A DNA stretch of 64,000 bases, from contig NC_084922.1 of NCBI RefSeq assembly GCF_958298935.1, forward strand, positions 4,590,501-4,654,500, in the 5' to 3' direction. The notes beneath the pieces are model-generated. The model saw nothing but the letters and a program-made list of their open reading frames with translations, did no database searches and was not told where the DNA came from. The translations under genes were made by a program, and so were the position numbers. Shown one piece after another: positions 10,680 to 21,740 of the stretch (position 1 is its first letter; the number at the start of each line of letters is the position of its first letter). This stretch comes from Phragmites australis (taxonomy: Eukaryota; Streptophyta; Magnoliopsida; Poales; Poaceae).

Positions 10680-11784
10680 GTACTACTAGGGTACAGTTCT
10701 GGCCCTTTTTGGATGCTGTACCATTATTACTATACAATCCATAGCTATTCTTTCATCTCTATAGCAGTGCGATTGATGATCGCAACAGAGATACAGTTAC
10801 ATACTGACAAATAAGGGCTGTTCTTGTTTCATTCATGCCGCCGTATCCACTATTGCGTTTGTTGAATGTATGATGTATTAATCTCGACACCCATCGGGCA
10901 CTGGAATCAAGAAGGCCTGTGTTGAGAATGTTTTGTAGTATTTTGAGACAATGCCTCTTTTGAAGGTGCTGATGTACTCCAAAGGCCGCTCCAGAAAAAT
11001 AAGAGGGTATAAATAGAAGATAGTAGGATCATTTTTGGTTTGTATACCCTCAGATATGAGCGCTGCGCACCTTTTGCGCGGCTGAGATTTTGGTGTATCT
11101 GAATGCTATATAATTTTTTGAATGGCTTGAGTGGAATGATGTGTTTGTATGCATGTGTAAGTTCTGGATGTGCTCAAAGAGATATGTGCATCGTTTTGCA
11201 CTGTACAGCCTCGTTCTTCTACTCCTGGCGTATTGATGTACTACTTGCACCCAGAAAAGACTACATCAATCAGGAAATAATGCAAATTTGTAGGATAATG
11301 AGTAGTATAAATCCCGTAGTCACGTAGCACTATCCTCGAGTTTGATCACCATATAATGCCTTAAATTATCAGACGAAGCTAACACGGCTCAACAAAAGAA
11401 AATATGGTGGCAGATATTGAGGTGATACAAAGGATAGAAAAGCCTGGTTTCTGTTCTGAATTCGGACAGGCAATCAAATCCATATAAAAGGTTGAAAGTA
11501 TGCATTCACAATCATCTTCTAATAATCACCAAATGCGCCAAGCTAACACAGCTCGTAGAAACAAACAAGTATCTTCATAGGTTCAATCATCAACTCGGCC
11601 AAATGTATTAGTACAACAAGTTCGGAATCCACACAGTTAAACTGAAACAGTAACACTAAGAAAGAAAATCCAATTCTTTCTGCGTGCCGAAAGACCACTC
11701 AGATAGTTCCACTGGAGGATCTTCTATCCTTCAGTCCACATTGTCACCTTCAAGGGCTTTCTATTCTTCACCTTCAAGGGCTTT
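10680..11784 (+). other. 3' UTR of the oxidoreductase gene and gap before the convergent SR-like gene
   Basis: The first several hundred bases after the stop at 10679 look like an ordinary AT-rich plant 3' UTR. From roughly 11340 the sequence would be the 3' UTR of the minus-strand SR-like gene ending at 11785. A duplicated phrase (accttcaagggctttctattc) occurs at 11747-11791, spanning the end of that gene. I see no other gene here. Confidence 0.5.
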
Positions 11785-12588
11785 CTATTCATTCAAGATT
11801 TGCTTTTTGTCGTTAGGTTCAGCAGAATTACTACGGCGATCGTGATGATGGTGATGATGTCGGTGGTGATGGTGATGGTGGCTATTCTTGTGAGACCTTT
11901 TGCTATTTCTTGCCTTCTCGGATTCATCAGCAGCTCTGCCATCAGATGACTCCTCCAAGGATCGGCTTCTATGACGCTTTTTGTTGTTGGAATCCGATGG
12001 TGCATCCTCATCACTTAATCTGTGGCACTTCCTATGCCTCGACCTGACCTTGTCCTCAGTGTCAGAGTCATCTGATGATTGATGACGGCATCTGCGGCTC
12101 CAAGAATGGTCCTTCTTGGTAGATCTCCTCTCTTCATCATCACTGCTATAGTCTTCAGAGTCTGACCTTGAAGAATGTCGACGATGCCTTCTCCTGTGTG
12201 AGTGCTTCTTCCTTCGACGTTCTTCTTCAGACGCACTCTCATATTCATCACTGTCACTATCATCACTTGAGCTTGAGCTCCTCCTTTTAGACCTGTGCTT
12301 GCGTCTCCTGGCATCATCAGAGTCAGAGTGACCGTGCTTCTTGTGCCTTCTGCGGTCCTTCCTCTTCCTGTGTTTCCGATCAACATCACTGTTGGAATCA
12401 CAACCAGAGTCTGAGGAAGAATCTCCTCTCCTCCTGTGCTTTCTTGACTTAAGCTTCTTTGCTTCTGCATCAGCCTTTGCATTAGCTGCTGCTTCCAGCT
12501 TCTGCTCCCATTTCAGTGGGGCTTCTTTCTTCTCAAGGATTCTCTTTTTCTTATCTTCAACCAGCTGCAGGAACTTCTTGGCATCCAT
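11785..12588 (-). CDS. Ser/Arg/Lys/His-rich SR-like nuclear protein of unknown function
   Basis: The coding part is one exon of 267 codons. Residues 1-50 form a charged helical head (MDAKKFLQLVEDKKKRI, then KWEQKLEAAANAKADAEAKK). The rest is a low-complexity mix of RS, SD and KHRR blocks, for example DSDSDEYESASEEE and RHSSRSDSEDYSSDDEE. Close to the C-terminus is a histidine-rich tract of two six-His runs separated by one Arg. There is no RNA-recognition motif. Acidic SDSD blocks next to RS/RH blocks are typical of nuclear-speckle and splicing-associated proteins, so a role near pre-mRNA processing is inferred, not shown. Two upstream non-coding exons (13300-13369 and about 13868-13945) join it through GT-AG introns, the coding exon starting at 12613. 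The gene is convergent with the oxidoreductase gene. Confidence 0.85.
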   Translation of the reverse strand: MDAKKFLQLVEDKKKRILEKKEAPLKWEQKLEAAANAKADAEAKKLKSRKHRRRGDSSSDSGCDSNSDVDRKHRKRKDRRRHKKHGHSDSDDARRRKHRSKRRSSSSSDDSDSDEYESASEEERRRKKHSHRRRHRRHSSRSDSEDYSSDDEERRSTKKDHSWSRRCRHQSSDDSDTEDKVRSRHRKCHRLSDEDAPSDSNNKKRHRSRSLEESSDGRAADESEKARNSKRSHKNSHHHHHHRHHHHHHDRRSNSAEPNDKKQILNE

Positions 12589-12613
12589 CCCGAAAAATCA
12601 GATAACTCTAAAC

Positions 12614-13299
12614 CTGTAGGGCCGTGAAATGATGCAAGGAAGTGCATCTCATAGAAGAGAGACAAAATCACTGTTAGTTTTTTGAAAATTTGGAATATAG
12701 CACCCTAGTAGATAAGTAAATCTTATCAGAAAAAGATCAGAAAATTTGGACATCTACAGGCACATACAATACAATGAATCTAATCCCTCAAACCAGAAAA
12801 AACGAGTGACTCACTTTCCCGCAATTTAAAATTAGACTCATGCTGTTGATAATTTAATATTCAATTCAACATAACCTTCAACCCTTCAAAGTTTCTAAGC
12901 TTTCAGAGCCTTATAAACTATGTCAAGCAAAGGGATTTCACAGCTCTTGTAACAATGCAATATTCCCAAATATTGACTGATGTGAGAAAGCTAAGGTAGG
13001 CAAAAATGGTTGCCCTTAATCCATAAAATAAGCTTTTCATTTGGCATTGGTTTAAATATAATTATGATTCTGAATCTAATGGTGCAGAAAATAGAGGCCT
13101 ACAACTAATAATTAATATTACATCCTGAAACTTATTCCAACATGAGTAGATTACTGTAATGCAAGCTCGATACCAATTCTGATTAGAACTTCAAACAAAC
13201 TACACTGCACAAGCATTAACTACTACTAGGAATAGCTAGGGATAACTGCAGCTGCCACTAACAAAAAAACAGAGCATGCATGATGATACACTTTCTTAC
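12614..13299 (-). other. Second 5' UTR intron of the SR-like gene
   Basis: On the minus strand the donor ACAAG|GTAAGAAAG (13300/13299) and acceptor CCCTACAG|GTTTAGAG (12614/12613) bracket this interval. The DNA between is AT-rich with no reading frame. Long 5' UTR introns are common in plant SR-type genes, where they can raise expression or be alternatively spliced. The boundaries come from splice consensus only. Confidence 0.65.
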
Positions 13300-13369
13300 C
13301 TTGTCCGGAATTTCCAAGTTCCCAGAAAGATCCTCCCTTTTCTTCTCTTTGCTGAGCTCTCAATTTTAC
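13300..13369 (-). other. Non-coding 5' UTR exon 2 of the SR-like gene
   Basis: A 70-nt purine-rich segment is bounded on the minus strand by the acceptor TTATTGCAG|GTAAAATTG and the donor ACAAG|GTAAG. It contains no ATG in the frame of the CDS. Its purine-rich GAAGAA-type composition resembles splicing enhancer sequence. Confidence 0.55.
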
Positions 13370-13867
13370 CTGCAATAACAAAAACAAAGTAAAGTTACAA
13401 AATTCATGGAAGATGCAATGTAGCTTTTAAGGAACATTCTCGGAGCTGTCCCGATTAAGACAGTAACACATCTGCACGGAAAAGCAACGGAGCGTATACA
13501 CAGCTCCGCCGCATCCAATTCTGATTCCCAGTACGAGCGTCCCCCACGACGTGAGGTCACGAAACTTCGAACCGATACGCCCGAGAATTCTGGAAAACGC
13601 TACAGATCTGAGCCGCACCGAAACCCTAGAACAGCTCAGAACCACCGCGCCCAAACCTTAACGGCGCTCTACGAAATTCAACCCCTGGAGCCCCTAGATC
13701 CGGCTCCAGGCACCCCGATCTGGAGCCTACGCCAACGAAACGGGGGATCTAAGCCTAAGCGCCAAACCATAGCACCAACAAATATAGAAAAAGAAATAAA
13801 ATACAGGAGAAATTTGGGAGAAAAAGGCAAGCATGCGGGTCTCGGGCTGGAAGAAGAGCAGACTCAC

Positions 13868-13981
13868 CTGATCAGGGAAGCGCAGGCGGCGGCGGCGGCG
13901 GAGCTCCTGCTGTCTCTCTCGCGCAGCGCGTGCAGGGGAGGGGAGGGAGGCTTCCGGTGGACCAAGCCCACCCCTTTTATA
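13868..13981 (-). promoter_or_regulatory. TATA box and first 5' UTR exon of the SR-like gene
   Basis: The minus strand reads TATAAAAG at 13981-13974, a strong TATA box. About 30 bases downstream would place transcription start near 13945. The first exon then runs through the CT-rich and GGC-rich leader to a clear donor, CCTGATCAG|GTGAGTC, at 13868. The TATA box and the position of the donor agree with each other, which supports this promoter assignment. Confidence 0.7.
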
Positions 13982-14774
13982 AGCAAAGCCCTCTCAACGG
14001 TTGCTTCCTGGTGGAGTGGTGGGGAGGGGTTCTGACAAGTGGGCCCCGGCGTCGTTTTTCTTTGTGCCACTGCCACACGGCATCTCCAGGGTATCGGAAG
14101 CTTCCATTCGGAGTTGAGGTCGGCGCGTACGTCGTAGGGCCAACGTACGTTACGTACGTACGTACGTACAGTAGAGTGTAGACTACACATCAATTCAAGT
14201 GAGATAACCTACCAATGTTCGTGTTCGACGGCCGGCTTGCCATGCCGTGAGTAACAGTGGTCACGTCCATCAACACATCAGCTACTCCCTCCGCTCATGA
14301 AAATACGAAGATTTGAACTTTGACTAGTTATAACTTTTAAACTATTAGGGTATTAATATGAAAAACCATATGTGTGTATTTGCCGTGAAAAGGTAAGTCC
14401 ACGATACAACTATTCGACGGCTAGCTCTCTGTATTCGAATCCGATATAAATATCTGAGATTTGATCTGATATCTGAGATTTTTTTTAATATTCGATATTC
14501 GAGATCCGATTAGTATATAATCGAATCAAACGGATAGAAAAATTTGTCCCTTTTTACCCCTATTATTGATTAGTTCATAACTAATGGTTGAATCATAACT
14601 CGACTTCTATCGAGAACCTATGTATTGCTAAGCATTTCGTTCAACCTTTAAAGTTAGACATCAACAATATTCTACACAGGTTACAAGGATAAGAATCATC
14701 AACAAGATCAAGTTAGAAATAATACAGCAACATATGTCCTGCCTATATAACTTGACATTGAAACGCTAACATGC
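13982..14774. other. Upstream region with ACGT-rich microsatellite and MITE-like end
   Basis: At 14143-14170 a run of TACG/ACGT repeats forms a palindromic microsatellite close upstream of the SR-like promoter; ACGT is the core of many plant bZIP sites. At 14285 the phrase TACTCCCTCCG is the classic end of a grass Stowaway MITE, but I could not find its partner end. The remainder, to the solo LTR at 14775, is AT-rich with no gene. Confidence 0.5.
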
Positions 14775-16632
14775 TGAAAGGATCGAATGGCCTAAGAAGA
14801 GGGGTGAATTGGGCAAATAAAAACTTCTATCAAAATCTAGAATAAATAGCAACCTTAGCGAAGATGAAAAGAAATGTGACTGCCCGAACAAGTTAGGAAA
14901 AGACAACAAAACAAGTAAGCAAAGACACTAAGAAAATGCGGAGTTAAAAGCTTGCAAGAATATAAATGCTCAAATTAAATTATGGAATAGTAAAGAGATG
15001 GACAAGAGAACACCAGATTTTTCCCGAGATATCGAGGAGTTGGTACTCCCCCCTAGTCCTCGTTGGAGCATCCACCAAGGATATTACTCCCCTTTGAATT
15101 ACCAAGACTCAAGTGCTCTCTCATGATTATCACTTCTCCATCTCCAGATTGGCGGGCATCAAACCAAGTACATAGCTCTTCTCGGAACTCTCACAAGAAC
15201 TACAAGAGCTCACTGAGACACCTCCAATCACCAAAGACCGGCTAGGTGTTGCCAACCACCAAGGGTAACAAGTCAATAGCTTCACTTGACCAGGATCAAG
15301 CCTAGACTACAGCTAGATGCACACTTGCTACTCTCCAAGCACTAATGATGTCCTTAATCTTCAATTAGGAACTTGAAAATCAACTCAATTGCTCTCTCTT
15401 ACTACTTGATGACACACACAGTGTATGAACTCCTTTGGGTTGCACACACGCAAAATTAAACCAAGTGGAGAGGTATTTATAAGCTAGAAAGCCAAATTAT
15501 AGCCGTTGCCTAACCACCCACTTTTTCTGTTATCACCGGATGGTCCGGTGAGTATATCCTTACTCACACCAGACAATATGGTGAGTATAATTTTCATACC
15601 CAAGTGCCAGCTATCATTAGCCGTTACTGCTGAGAATTAGTTCGATGATAAGCATCATGTGTTCAATACACTAACACCGGACCATCCGGTTAGTTGAACC
15701 AAGCCAAACTTCACTTTTCAAGCTTCTCCATTGAAAATGCTCCGGTGCTCATACATATCCATCACCGAACAATCCTGTGAGAAGTCCACTTCATACTGCC
15801 TGAAGAAACCTCTCTGCAGAAATTAGTCCGGTGATATCAACTTTCAATCACCGGATAATCCGGTGAGTTCAAATCTCTTTGGTCACCAGAAAAGCTTCTC
15901 TACAAAAATTAGTCTAGGGAGTATATCTTCCCATCACCGGATAATCCGGTAAGTTCAAGTTCTTTTTTTCCCAAAAAAAAATCTCTTTTGCTGAAATTAG
16001 TCCGGTGCTTTAAACACACTGCCACCAAACCATCCGGTGTAACACTTCTGGAAATTTTGTACATGTGCCAACTAAAAAATTATCCGGTGATACCATGGCC
16101 TTGATCATCGGAGCATCCGGTGAACATATAAGTGTTTTTCTGACTTGCAAATAATGCTCCGGTGAGACCAATAACACAACCACCGGATCATCTGGTAAGG
16201 CAAGTTTTTCTGAGCTCATCCAATTCAAACTTTCCTTGAGCTCTAACTTCTCAAGATCTCAACCACAAACTTCTATGAGCTAACTAGTGCTAGAATTTCA
16301 TAAGTGTGCATCAAACCAAGTCTAGACTCAACTAGGTCAAACTACTACTCTTAGCCCCTCTTTATAGTATGGTCAAAAGACTAAGAAAGGAAACATATAC
16401 TACTCTAAGTGTCCTTAATCTCATTTGTGACACTTAGAACTAGAAGATCCTTAATCTTGATGCACATGTCCTTTGATCGACCAGATTATCGTTTTAGAGA
16501 CCAAGAGTACCCAAATATCATTGTATACTAAATTTTTTATTCCCTTCAAAACAAATTATTAGTCACAATGATATGATTATCATTAATCACTGAAACATTT
16601 ACCAGTTACCTAGTGGTCTAAATGCTGCTACA
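14775..16632 (-). mobile_element. Solo LTR, copia/SIRE-like (1,858 bp), TSD CATGC
   Basis: The segment begins TGAAAGG and ends GCTACA. It is flanked by the same 5-bp sequence, CATGC, at 14770-14774 and 16633-16637. The start (cctaagaagaggggtgaatt) is the reverse complement of the characteristic 3' end of grass SIRE/Maximus-type LTRs (…ttcaccccccctctagg…), so the LTR lies on the minus strand. Its middle (15530-16200) carries a dozen or so degenerate CACCGGA-TCCGGTGA phrases. No coding domain is present. Confidence 0.75.
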
Positions 16633-18244
16633 CATGCATAACTTACACAAGCAATAATTTGGCAGTTTAGACTCCACATGATTCAAATTATAAGGTGAAA
16701 TATGTTTAGATGCTTGACTTGCTGCTCCGACGCCTGCCTGACACTTCATGCGCAACACTCACAAAACTATGGTGATTCGGTGTCGCCTTCGATCACTTAG
16801 ATAATCAGCGCGTCACTCTCTAATAAACCAAGAATTTGTTGCATAAACCAAGAATTTGTTGCATAAACAAATAAACAACGGAAAGTGTGCATATGATGCA
16901 TGTTTGAATAACAATAAAGCGTCATGTTTCAAAAACATTTGCAAAACATAGACAAACGACTCGGGTTGGAAATGGTTTGAACCTCGGATAAGACGTCCTA
17001 AGTTCATAAGGCTTCGAGCAGCTAGCGATCAGACTGACGGTATGACGGTAGTTAGACCAGCCCTAGTGGTGGTCTGACTCATGAATACATAGTTTGACTG
17101 AGATTTTAGCCTACAACCGGCGGTCAAACCGCCTTGAGTGGTAGTTAGACCATGAGTGCCTGTCAGCAGCACCTTGGCAAGGTCGCCGGCGAACCTTCGA
17201 CCACGAAGAGTACCAAAGTGCTCTATGATACTAGTTGAGTGTTTTTAGAGTGGTTTAGATAATATTCACCGAGCCAAACTTGGAAAGCTCTATGGATGGA
17301 ATTTAGGTTAGAGTGGAGCTTAAGTCTAAACGGAATGAGAACCAATTAGGGCTTGGGAACTCGGAAAAATGTCAAGAGATATCTCACCTTAGCATAGGGA
17401 AGCTTTCTATTAGAATCACACCAGGAAAGCTTTAATTTGGAGATCAGGCTCCCGAAGTAGTGTACGGGCTTGGGGTGGATGAATCTGTGTAGAAACGTCT
17501 TCGACGAAGAGGAGGAAGGGGATGAGATCGGGGAAGTCCCGAGGAGCTTAGGGAAGTTCTCCCCGTTGATCTTTGGTCGTCACATTGAGGTGGATCTCTC
17601 CTTCTCTCTTTAGGGTTAAGTGAAGAGTGTGAGTGAGAGTGAGAAGTGGGAGAGAGATCAAGAGAGTTGGCCGATTTCTTAAGTGAGCGCTCTGCGTCTT
17701 GGCGGTCGGATCGCGAGAGCTCCCGGTTAGACCATGGGAACGGTCTCTTTTTTCTTTTTCTATTCTTCTTCTTCTCAAAAGCCGGGGGGGGGGGGCTCTA
17801 AAGATCTCTAAACCATTTTTACTCACAAATATACTCACATTTATGTGGGAAAATGCATAAAGGTTTTAAACGTAAAACCTTTGAAATCCGATTGAAGGTT
17901 TAAAATAATAATTATACATGTAAAACATAATGCTATGATGATTATGTATACTTAATTACATAATTAACGTCTTGGGATGTAACAAGGCGTTTGGTGGGAG
18001 ACCGGGTTATAGAATCAATAGCCGTACTATCAATAGGGGCGATCGAAAGTGTTGCTTGATTGTTGTGTCGAGTGCTCAAACCATGATTAGTGCGGGATAT
18101 GTTTGTGTTGAGAGTTTATTTTAGGAATTCAGGCTATCTAAAAGGGTGTTTTAGATTTAACCCTTTGTGTTGTCGGCTTTAGTAGCAAAAGGTAGTTATA
18201 GCCAAGGCTTAGTGGTGTTTGGTATGTTCTATGTGGTTCCTAGT
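16633..18244. other. Repeat-derived DNA left of the 3' LTR element; no gene
   Basis: This stretch contains a 22-bp direct duplication (ataaaccaagaatttgttgc) at about 16824-16867 and phrases such as GGTCTGACTCATG and CGGTCAAACCGCC around 17050-17150. A CTT-rich leader and a run of 12 or so G lie near 17780. At 17970-17983 the phrase CTTGGGATGTAACA looks like one end of a gypsy-type LTR (TGTTACATCCC in reverse complement). I could not locate the matching other end, so it stays unassigned. Confidence 0.45.
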
Positions 18245-18258
18245 TTAATCTCGAGGTA

Positions 18259-18822
18259 TTAAGCTTTGGAGCGTATCCTCTTGATGGGCGATTTTGATGT
18301 GAACACAATTTCTTCCCAAAGAAAATAAGCCACACTGAAAGGAGCATGATCGTTGGACATGGTAGCGAGGAGATTCCTTGAGATGCTCTGCACTGTGGTC
18401 GCATCCCCGCTCTTTGGTGCCAATGTGGGTCGAAACAAAGAGTTCAAGCATCTGTAGAATGGCCTCATTCCAGTGAGTTTTCTAAATTCGACTCGTCCGT
18501 GATTAAGATACATGAACCTGAGCTCTTCCAAGGTAAGTTGATGCTCGTTATGAATTTGATCCTTATGTATATCTCGAGTATCAAAACGGAAATGATAAGC
18601 AAAGCCTCTGAAGCTCACCTTGTACTGAACTCCCTCGGTCATCCAATGCATGAAGGGATTCTCCGATCCATCGAACCAAACTGTGGCATAGAATTGTGCG
18701 ATGACTTCCTCGCACCAATCATATTTGAATGCCATTATATTCTTTACCTTCTTGCTCTCACATGCAGCTATGACTTCATTAAACACAGGGTCATTTTTCT
18801 GTGCCTTAGTGGTGTTAGGCAT
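18259..18822 (-). CDS. Antisense ORF of a retroelement (plant-transposon-protein family), 187 aa
   Basis: An uninterrupted 187-codon frame lies on the minus strand about 350 bp from the plus-strand polypurine tract and 3' LTR. It contains WCEEVIAQFYATVWFD, then HWMTEGVQYKVSF, GFAYHFRF and LTLEELRFMYLNHG. This FYA...W / WMTEG pattern is that of the 'putative plant transposon protein' domain common in grass retroelements. Antisense ORFs between pol and the 3' LTR are known in several plant LTR retrotransposons. Its function is unknown. The frame is open despite decay elsewhere, and neither gag nor pol is seen nearby. Confidence 0.6.
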   Translation of the reverse strand: MPNTTKAQKNDPVFNEVIAACESKKVKNIMAFKYDWCEEVIAQFYATVWFDGSENPFMHWMTEGVQYKVSFRGFAYHFRFDTRDIHKDQIHNEHQLTLEELRFMYLNHGRVEFRKLTGMRPFYRCLNSLFRPTLAPKSGDATTVQSISRNLLATMSNDHAPFSVAYFLWEEIVFTSKSPIKRIRSKA

Positions 18823-19153
18823 GTAGTTCCAATTAATCTCGAGGTGTGTGATGAACTATGAGCTCTATTTAAATTTGTAAGACTTTTCATGTTAGTGTGA
18901 TGCTTGTCGTATTTCTTAAATTAAGTGTGATTCATATCTTGTCATATGTATCTTGAATACTTGATATTGCATCCCACGGATCCTAGGATATAGGGGGGGC
19001 TCTTGCAAAAAATTTCTCTTAAATATGTGCATTTGAGTGTTACTCAATCCTAAATCAATGCACACATTTAGGGGGAGCTCACCATATCTTCTAGAATTCA
19101 AAATCCTATTTCAAATATCTTTTGTAAGCTTCAATCGTGTTGTCATCAATCAC

Positions 19154-19168
19154 CAAAAAGGGGGAGAT
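19154..19168 (+). other. Polypurine tract before the 3' LTR
   Basis: The purine run AAAAAGGGGGAGAT directly precedes the TG that opens the LTR at 19169. That is where plus-strand DNA synthesis of an LTR retrotransposon is primed. It fixes the element on the plus strand and identifies the following LTR as the 3' one. Confidence 0.8.
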
Positions 19169-20865
19169 TGAAAGTGCATCTAGGCCCCCCTAAGTGGGTT
19201 TTGGCTTATTGATGATAAAATGATTAAGGATCTAATATGTTTATCTAAGTCATGAACATGTCTAAGTCTAAATTGAGAAGACATATGACGATTGACGCCC
19301 TTCGAAAAGAAAAGACAAGCAACGAGGAGTACTCAATAGGATTTAAATTTCTCTATTTTTGAAATTGAGTCTAGGATAGTCGCTCTATTAAGAGGGTTGT
19401 ATTTGATTGCTTGTTTAGTGTCTCAATGCTCAAGATATCCTTTAGAACCAATAAGTTGAGAGACACACTCACCCACAGACACTGGGATGTTAGACAGAAG
19501 TTCACTGAGTCCGGAGTCTCCGGTGTCACCGGATACTCCGGTACTCAGTATTTAGTCCGGAGTCTCCGAGTCAGACTCCGGCAGAGGGTGCTCGGTTCCG
19601 TTTTATTTTTAATTATCCGGAGTCTCCGGTGTTCACCGGACACTCCGGTAGTTGCTGAGTTTTAAGGCCGGAGTCTCCGAGGGAGACTCCGCCAGAGGTC
19701 GATTGGTTAGGCATTTATTTTTGTTGAAAAAGACCGGAGTCTCCGGTGTTAATTGGATACTCCGGTAGGAGAAAATATTTTCACCGGAGACTCCGACAAG
19801 GGTGGCTCGGTTAATATTTATTCTTTTGATAAAAATACAGGAGTCTCTGGTGTTCATCGGATACTCCGGTACCTGGAGAAGCCGGAGGGTCCGACAAGTC
19901 TCCGGACTTAGTCTGAGTAGCAGCCCTGTCAGGACCGAAGACTCCGGTGTTCACCTGAGACTCCGGTAACTTAAACAGAACCGTAATGGCTAGTTCTGAC
20001 ATATTTCTGTGACCGTTCTAACGCCGTTTTGGAATTGAGACCGGATACTCCGGATTAGGTCTGTCAGAACAGTAACGGCTAGTTTTTGAGAGATGGCTAT
20101 ATATACTTCCACACCCCATGGCATTAAAGGCTTGCTGTTGCTGCTGAACTCTACACTCCTAGAGCATTCCAAGAGCATTCAAAGTCCCTCCAACCATCTC
20201 TAGTGCTAAGTTTTGCGCAAATTTAGTGAGTTTGGGTTTGGAGTGAGATTAAGGCACTTGAGCATTGAATTCTTCATCGAGCATTCGCTGTGATCATTTC
20301 TCTTGGAGCTTTATGCTTCTAGACGACAAGGCGTCGCCCGTACAGCACTCAATCTTTGTGGAGTGCCACGGGAAGTTTGTAATCGACTTCAAATTAAGTA
20401 AGAAAATTCTAGCTTGATCTTTATGGTCGCTAGAAGAGGATAGGGTTGGAAAAGACCCGGCTCTTTGTGAGCTCCTCAACGGAGACGTAGGCACTTCTTT
20501 GTGAGGTGGCCGAACTCCGGGATAATCCCTTGTGTTCTCATTTGTGCAATTTACTTAATTGTGTAGCTTTGTGAATGTTCCATATAATTAGTCCTAGTGA
20601 TCATCTTGCTAGTATTTATTGTTGTTTAAGCTTTGTGATAACTAGCAGACTTAGTATCACCTTTAGATTCTAGCTATTCACGTTAATTCTTAGTTATTCT
20701 CGAAATCCTGTATAGACCGGAGACTCCAGACTAGATTGGATACTCCGGACAGACCGGACCGGAGTATCCGACCTTCACCAGAGTATCCGGCATCTTTTAA
20801 TCCGCTGTTTAGTTTTAATTTTCAAAAAAAATCTATTCACCCCCCCCCCCCTCTAGGCACTTTCA
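19169..20865 (+). mobile_element. 3' LTR of a SIRE/Maximus-like copia element (1,697 bp)
   Basis: The LTR opens TGAAAGTGCATCTAGG and closes CTAGGCACTTTCA, with a perfect 9-bp terminal inverted repeat. The interior (19500-20060 and 20715-20795) is packed with CCGGAGTCTCCGG-type and ACTCCGGT-type palindromic phrases, more than twenty in all. A C-run of about 12 lies just inside the end. The bases following the LTR (ctttc) do not match those before it, as expected if the 5' LTR is elsewhere or lost. No matching 5' LTR occurs in the window in the same orientation. Confidence 0.8.
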
Positions 20866-21740
20866 CTTTCCACCAAAGAAGCTGAAGGCAAGGCATGCAA
20901 TATCGATGTCCTAGAAAATAGAGACACCCCTTTTATACTGAGATCATAGGGTGTATGCTCTCGAAGATACAATGCCTATGCACCAGTCGTAGGGCACACT
21001 ATGATAAGCACCCAAAGAGCAGGAAACACCACAATAGCAGGGGCCCCAACACCAGGCTAGGGAGGTTGTTGTCAAGCACCAGAACGGGATAGCAGGCGTC
21101 AAGGCGTGGTCACCACAAGCAGCGTGTGCATGCGACGTGGTCACCATGAACAGAGCATGCATGCGATGCAAGCACCGCGCACCAGAGTGTGCACGCGTCA
21201 CAGACACAACAGCCAAAGCACGCACGTGACATGGTCACTTCGAGCACAGCGCGCCCGACGCAACACCCACATGCAAACAGAGCCGAACACGAAGACATGA
21301 ACAAAGCACCATCACCACCACAGCTACAGTGCAAGGCACCACAGTCTCAGCTAGCGCGAAGGGGAGCAGACAAAGCCAAGAGCCACCGCACTCCGAGGAG
21401 GCTGGCGGCGCATAGCACAGTGAGGCCCACCACCGAGGGAAGCAAGTCGACAAATTTGACTCCAATTCAAATTTAAATTTAAAAGGGAAATCTCTAAAAT
21501 TTCTAACAGCTTCTTCTTAAGATTATACACATATATTGGGCTAGGCTGGGGAACATTCAGGGAACCAAACATAGAGTGTCTATTGCACACAAATTCTGCT
21601 AGCACTTGGGCGTGAATTTTCCCGGTGCACTAAAATTGAGTCCAGATCAGTACGTACGTCCAACTTTGTCTGAACTACAATACATATCGACATGTTTCAC
21701 AGTCTTCTTGAGAATTATTACTAGTAGATTAGTCTCATTG
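20866..21740. other. Repeat-like DNA without recognised gene
   Basis: Several overlapping frames on both strands are open for 60-95 codons but are rich in Cys, His, Met and Ala and resemble no protein I know. The sequence has many GCATGC, GTGCACGCG and CACGTGACATGGTCA words. It is probably old transposon DNA adjoining the LTR. Nothing can be assigned. Confidence 0.4.

Noticed and set aside
12015..12482. 155-codon minus-strand frame overlapping the SR-like gene
   Set aside because: Out-of-frame shadow of the repetitive SR-like coding sequence.
15530..16200. Regularly recurring CCGG phrases that could suggest a CRISPR-like array
   Set aside because: Repeats are short, degenerate and unevenly spaced, and lie inside an LTR with target duplication in a plant genome.
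17970..17983. Possible solo gypsy LTR ending CTTGGGATGTAACA
   Set aside because: Only one end could be seen; no TG partner or matching target duplication was found, so no element was called.
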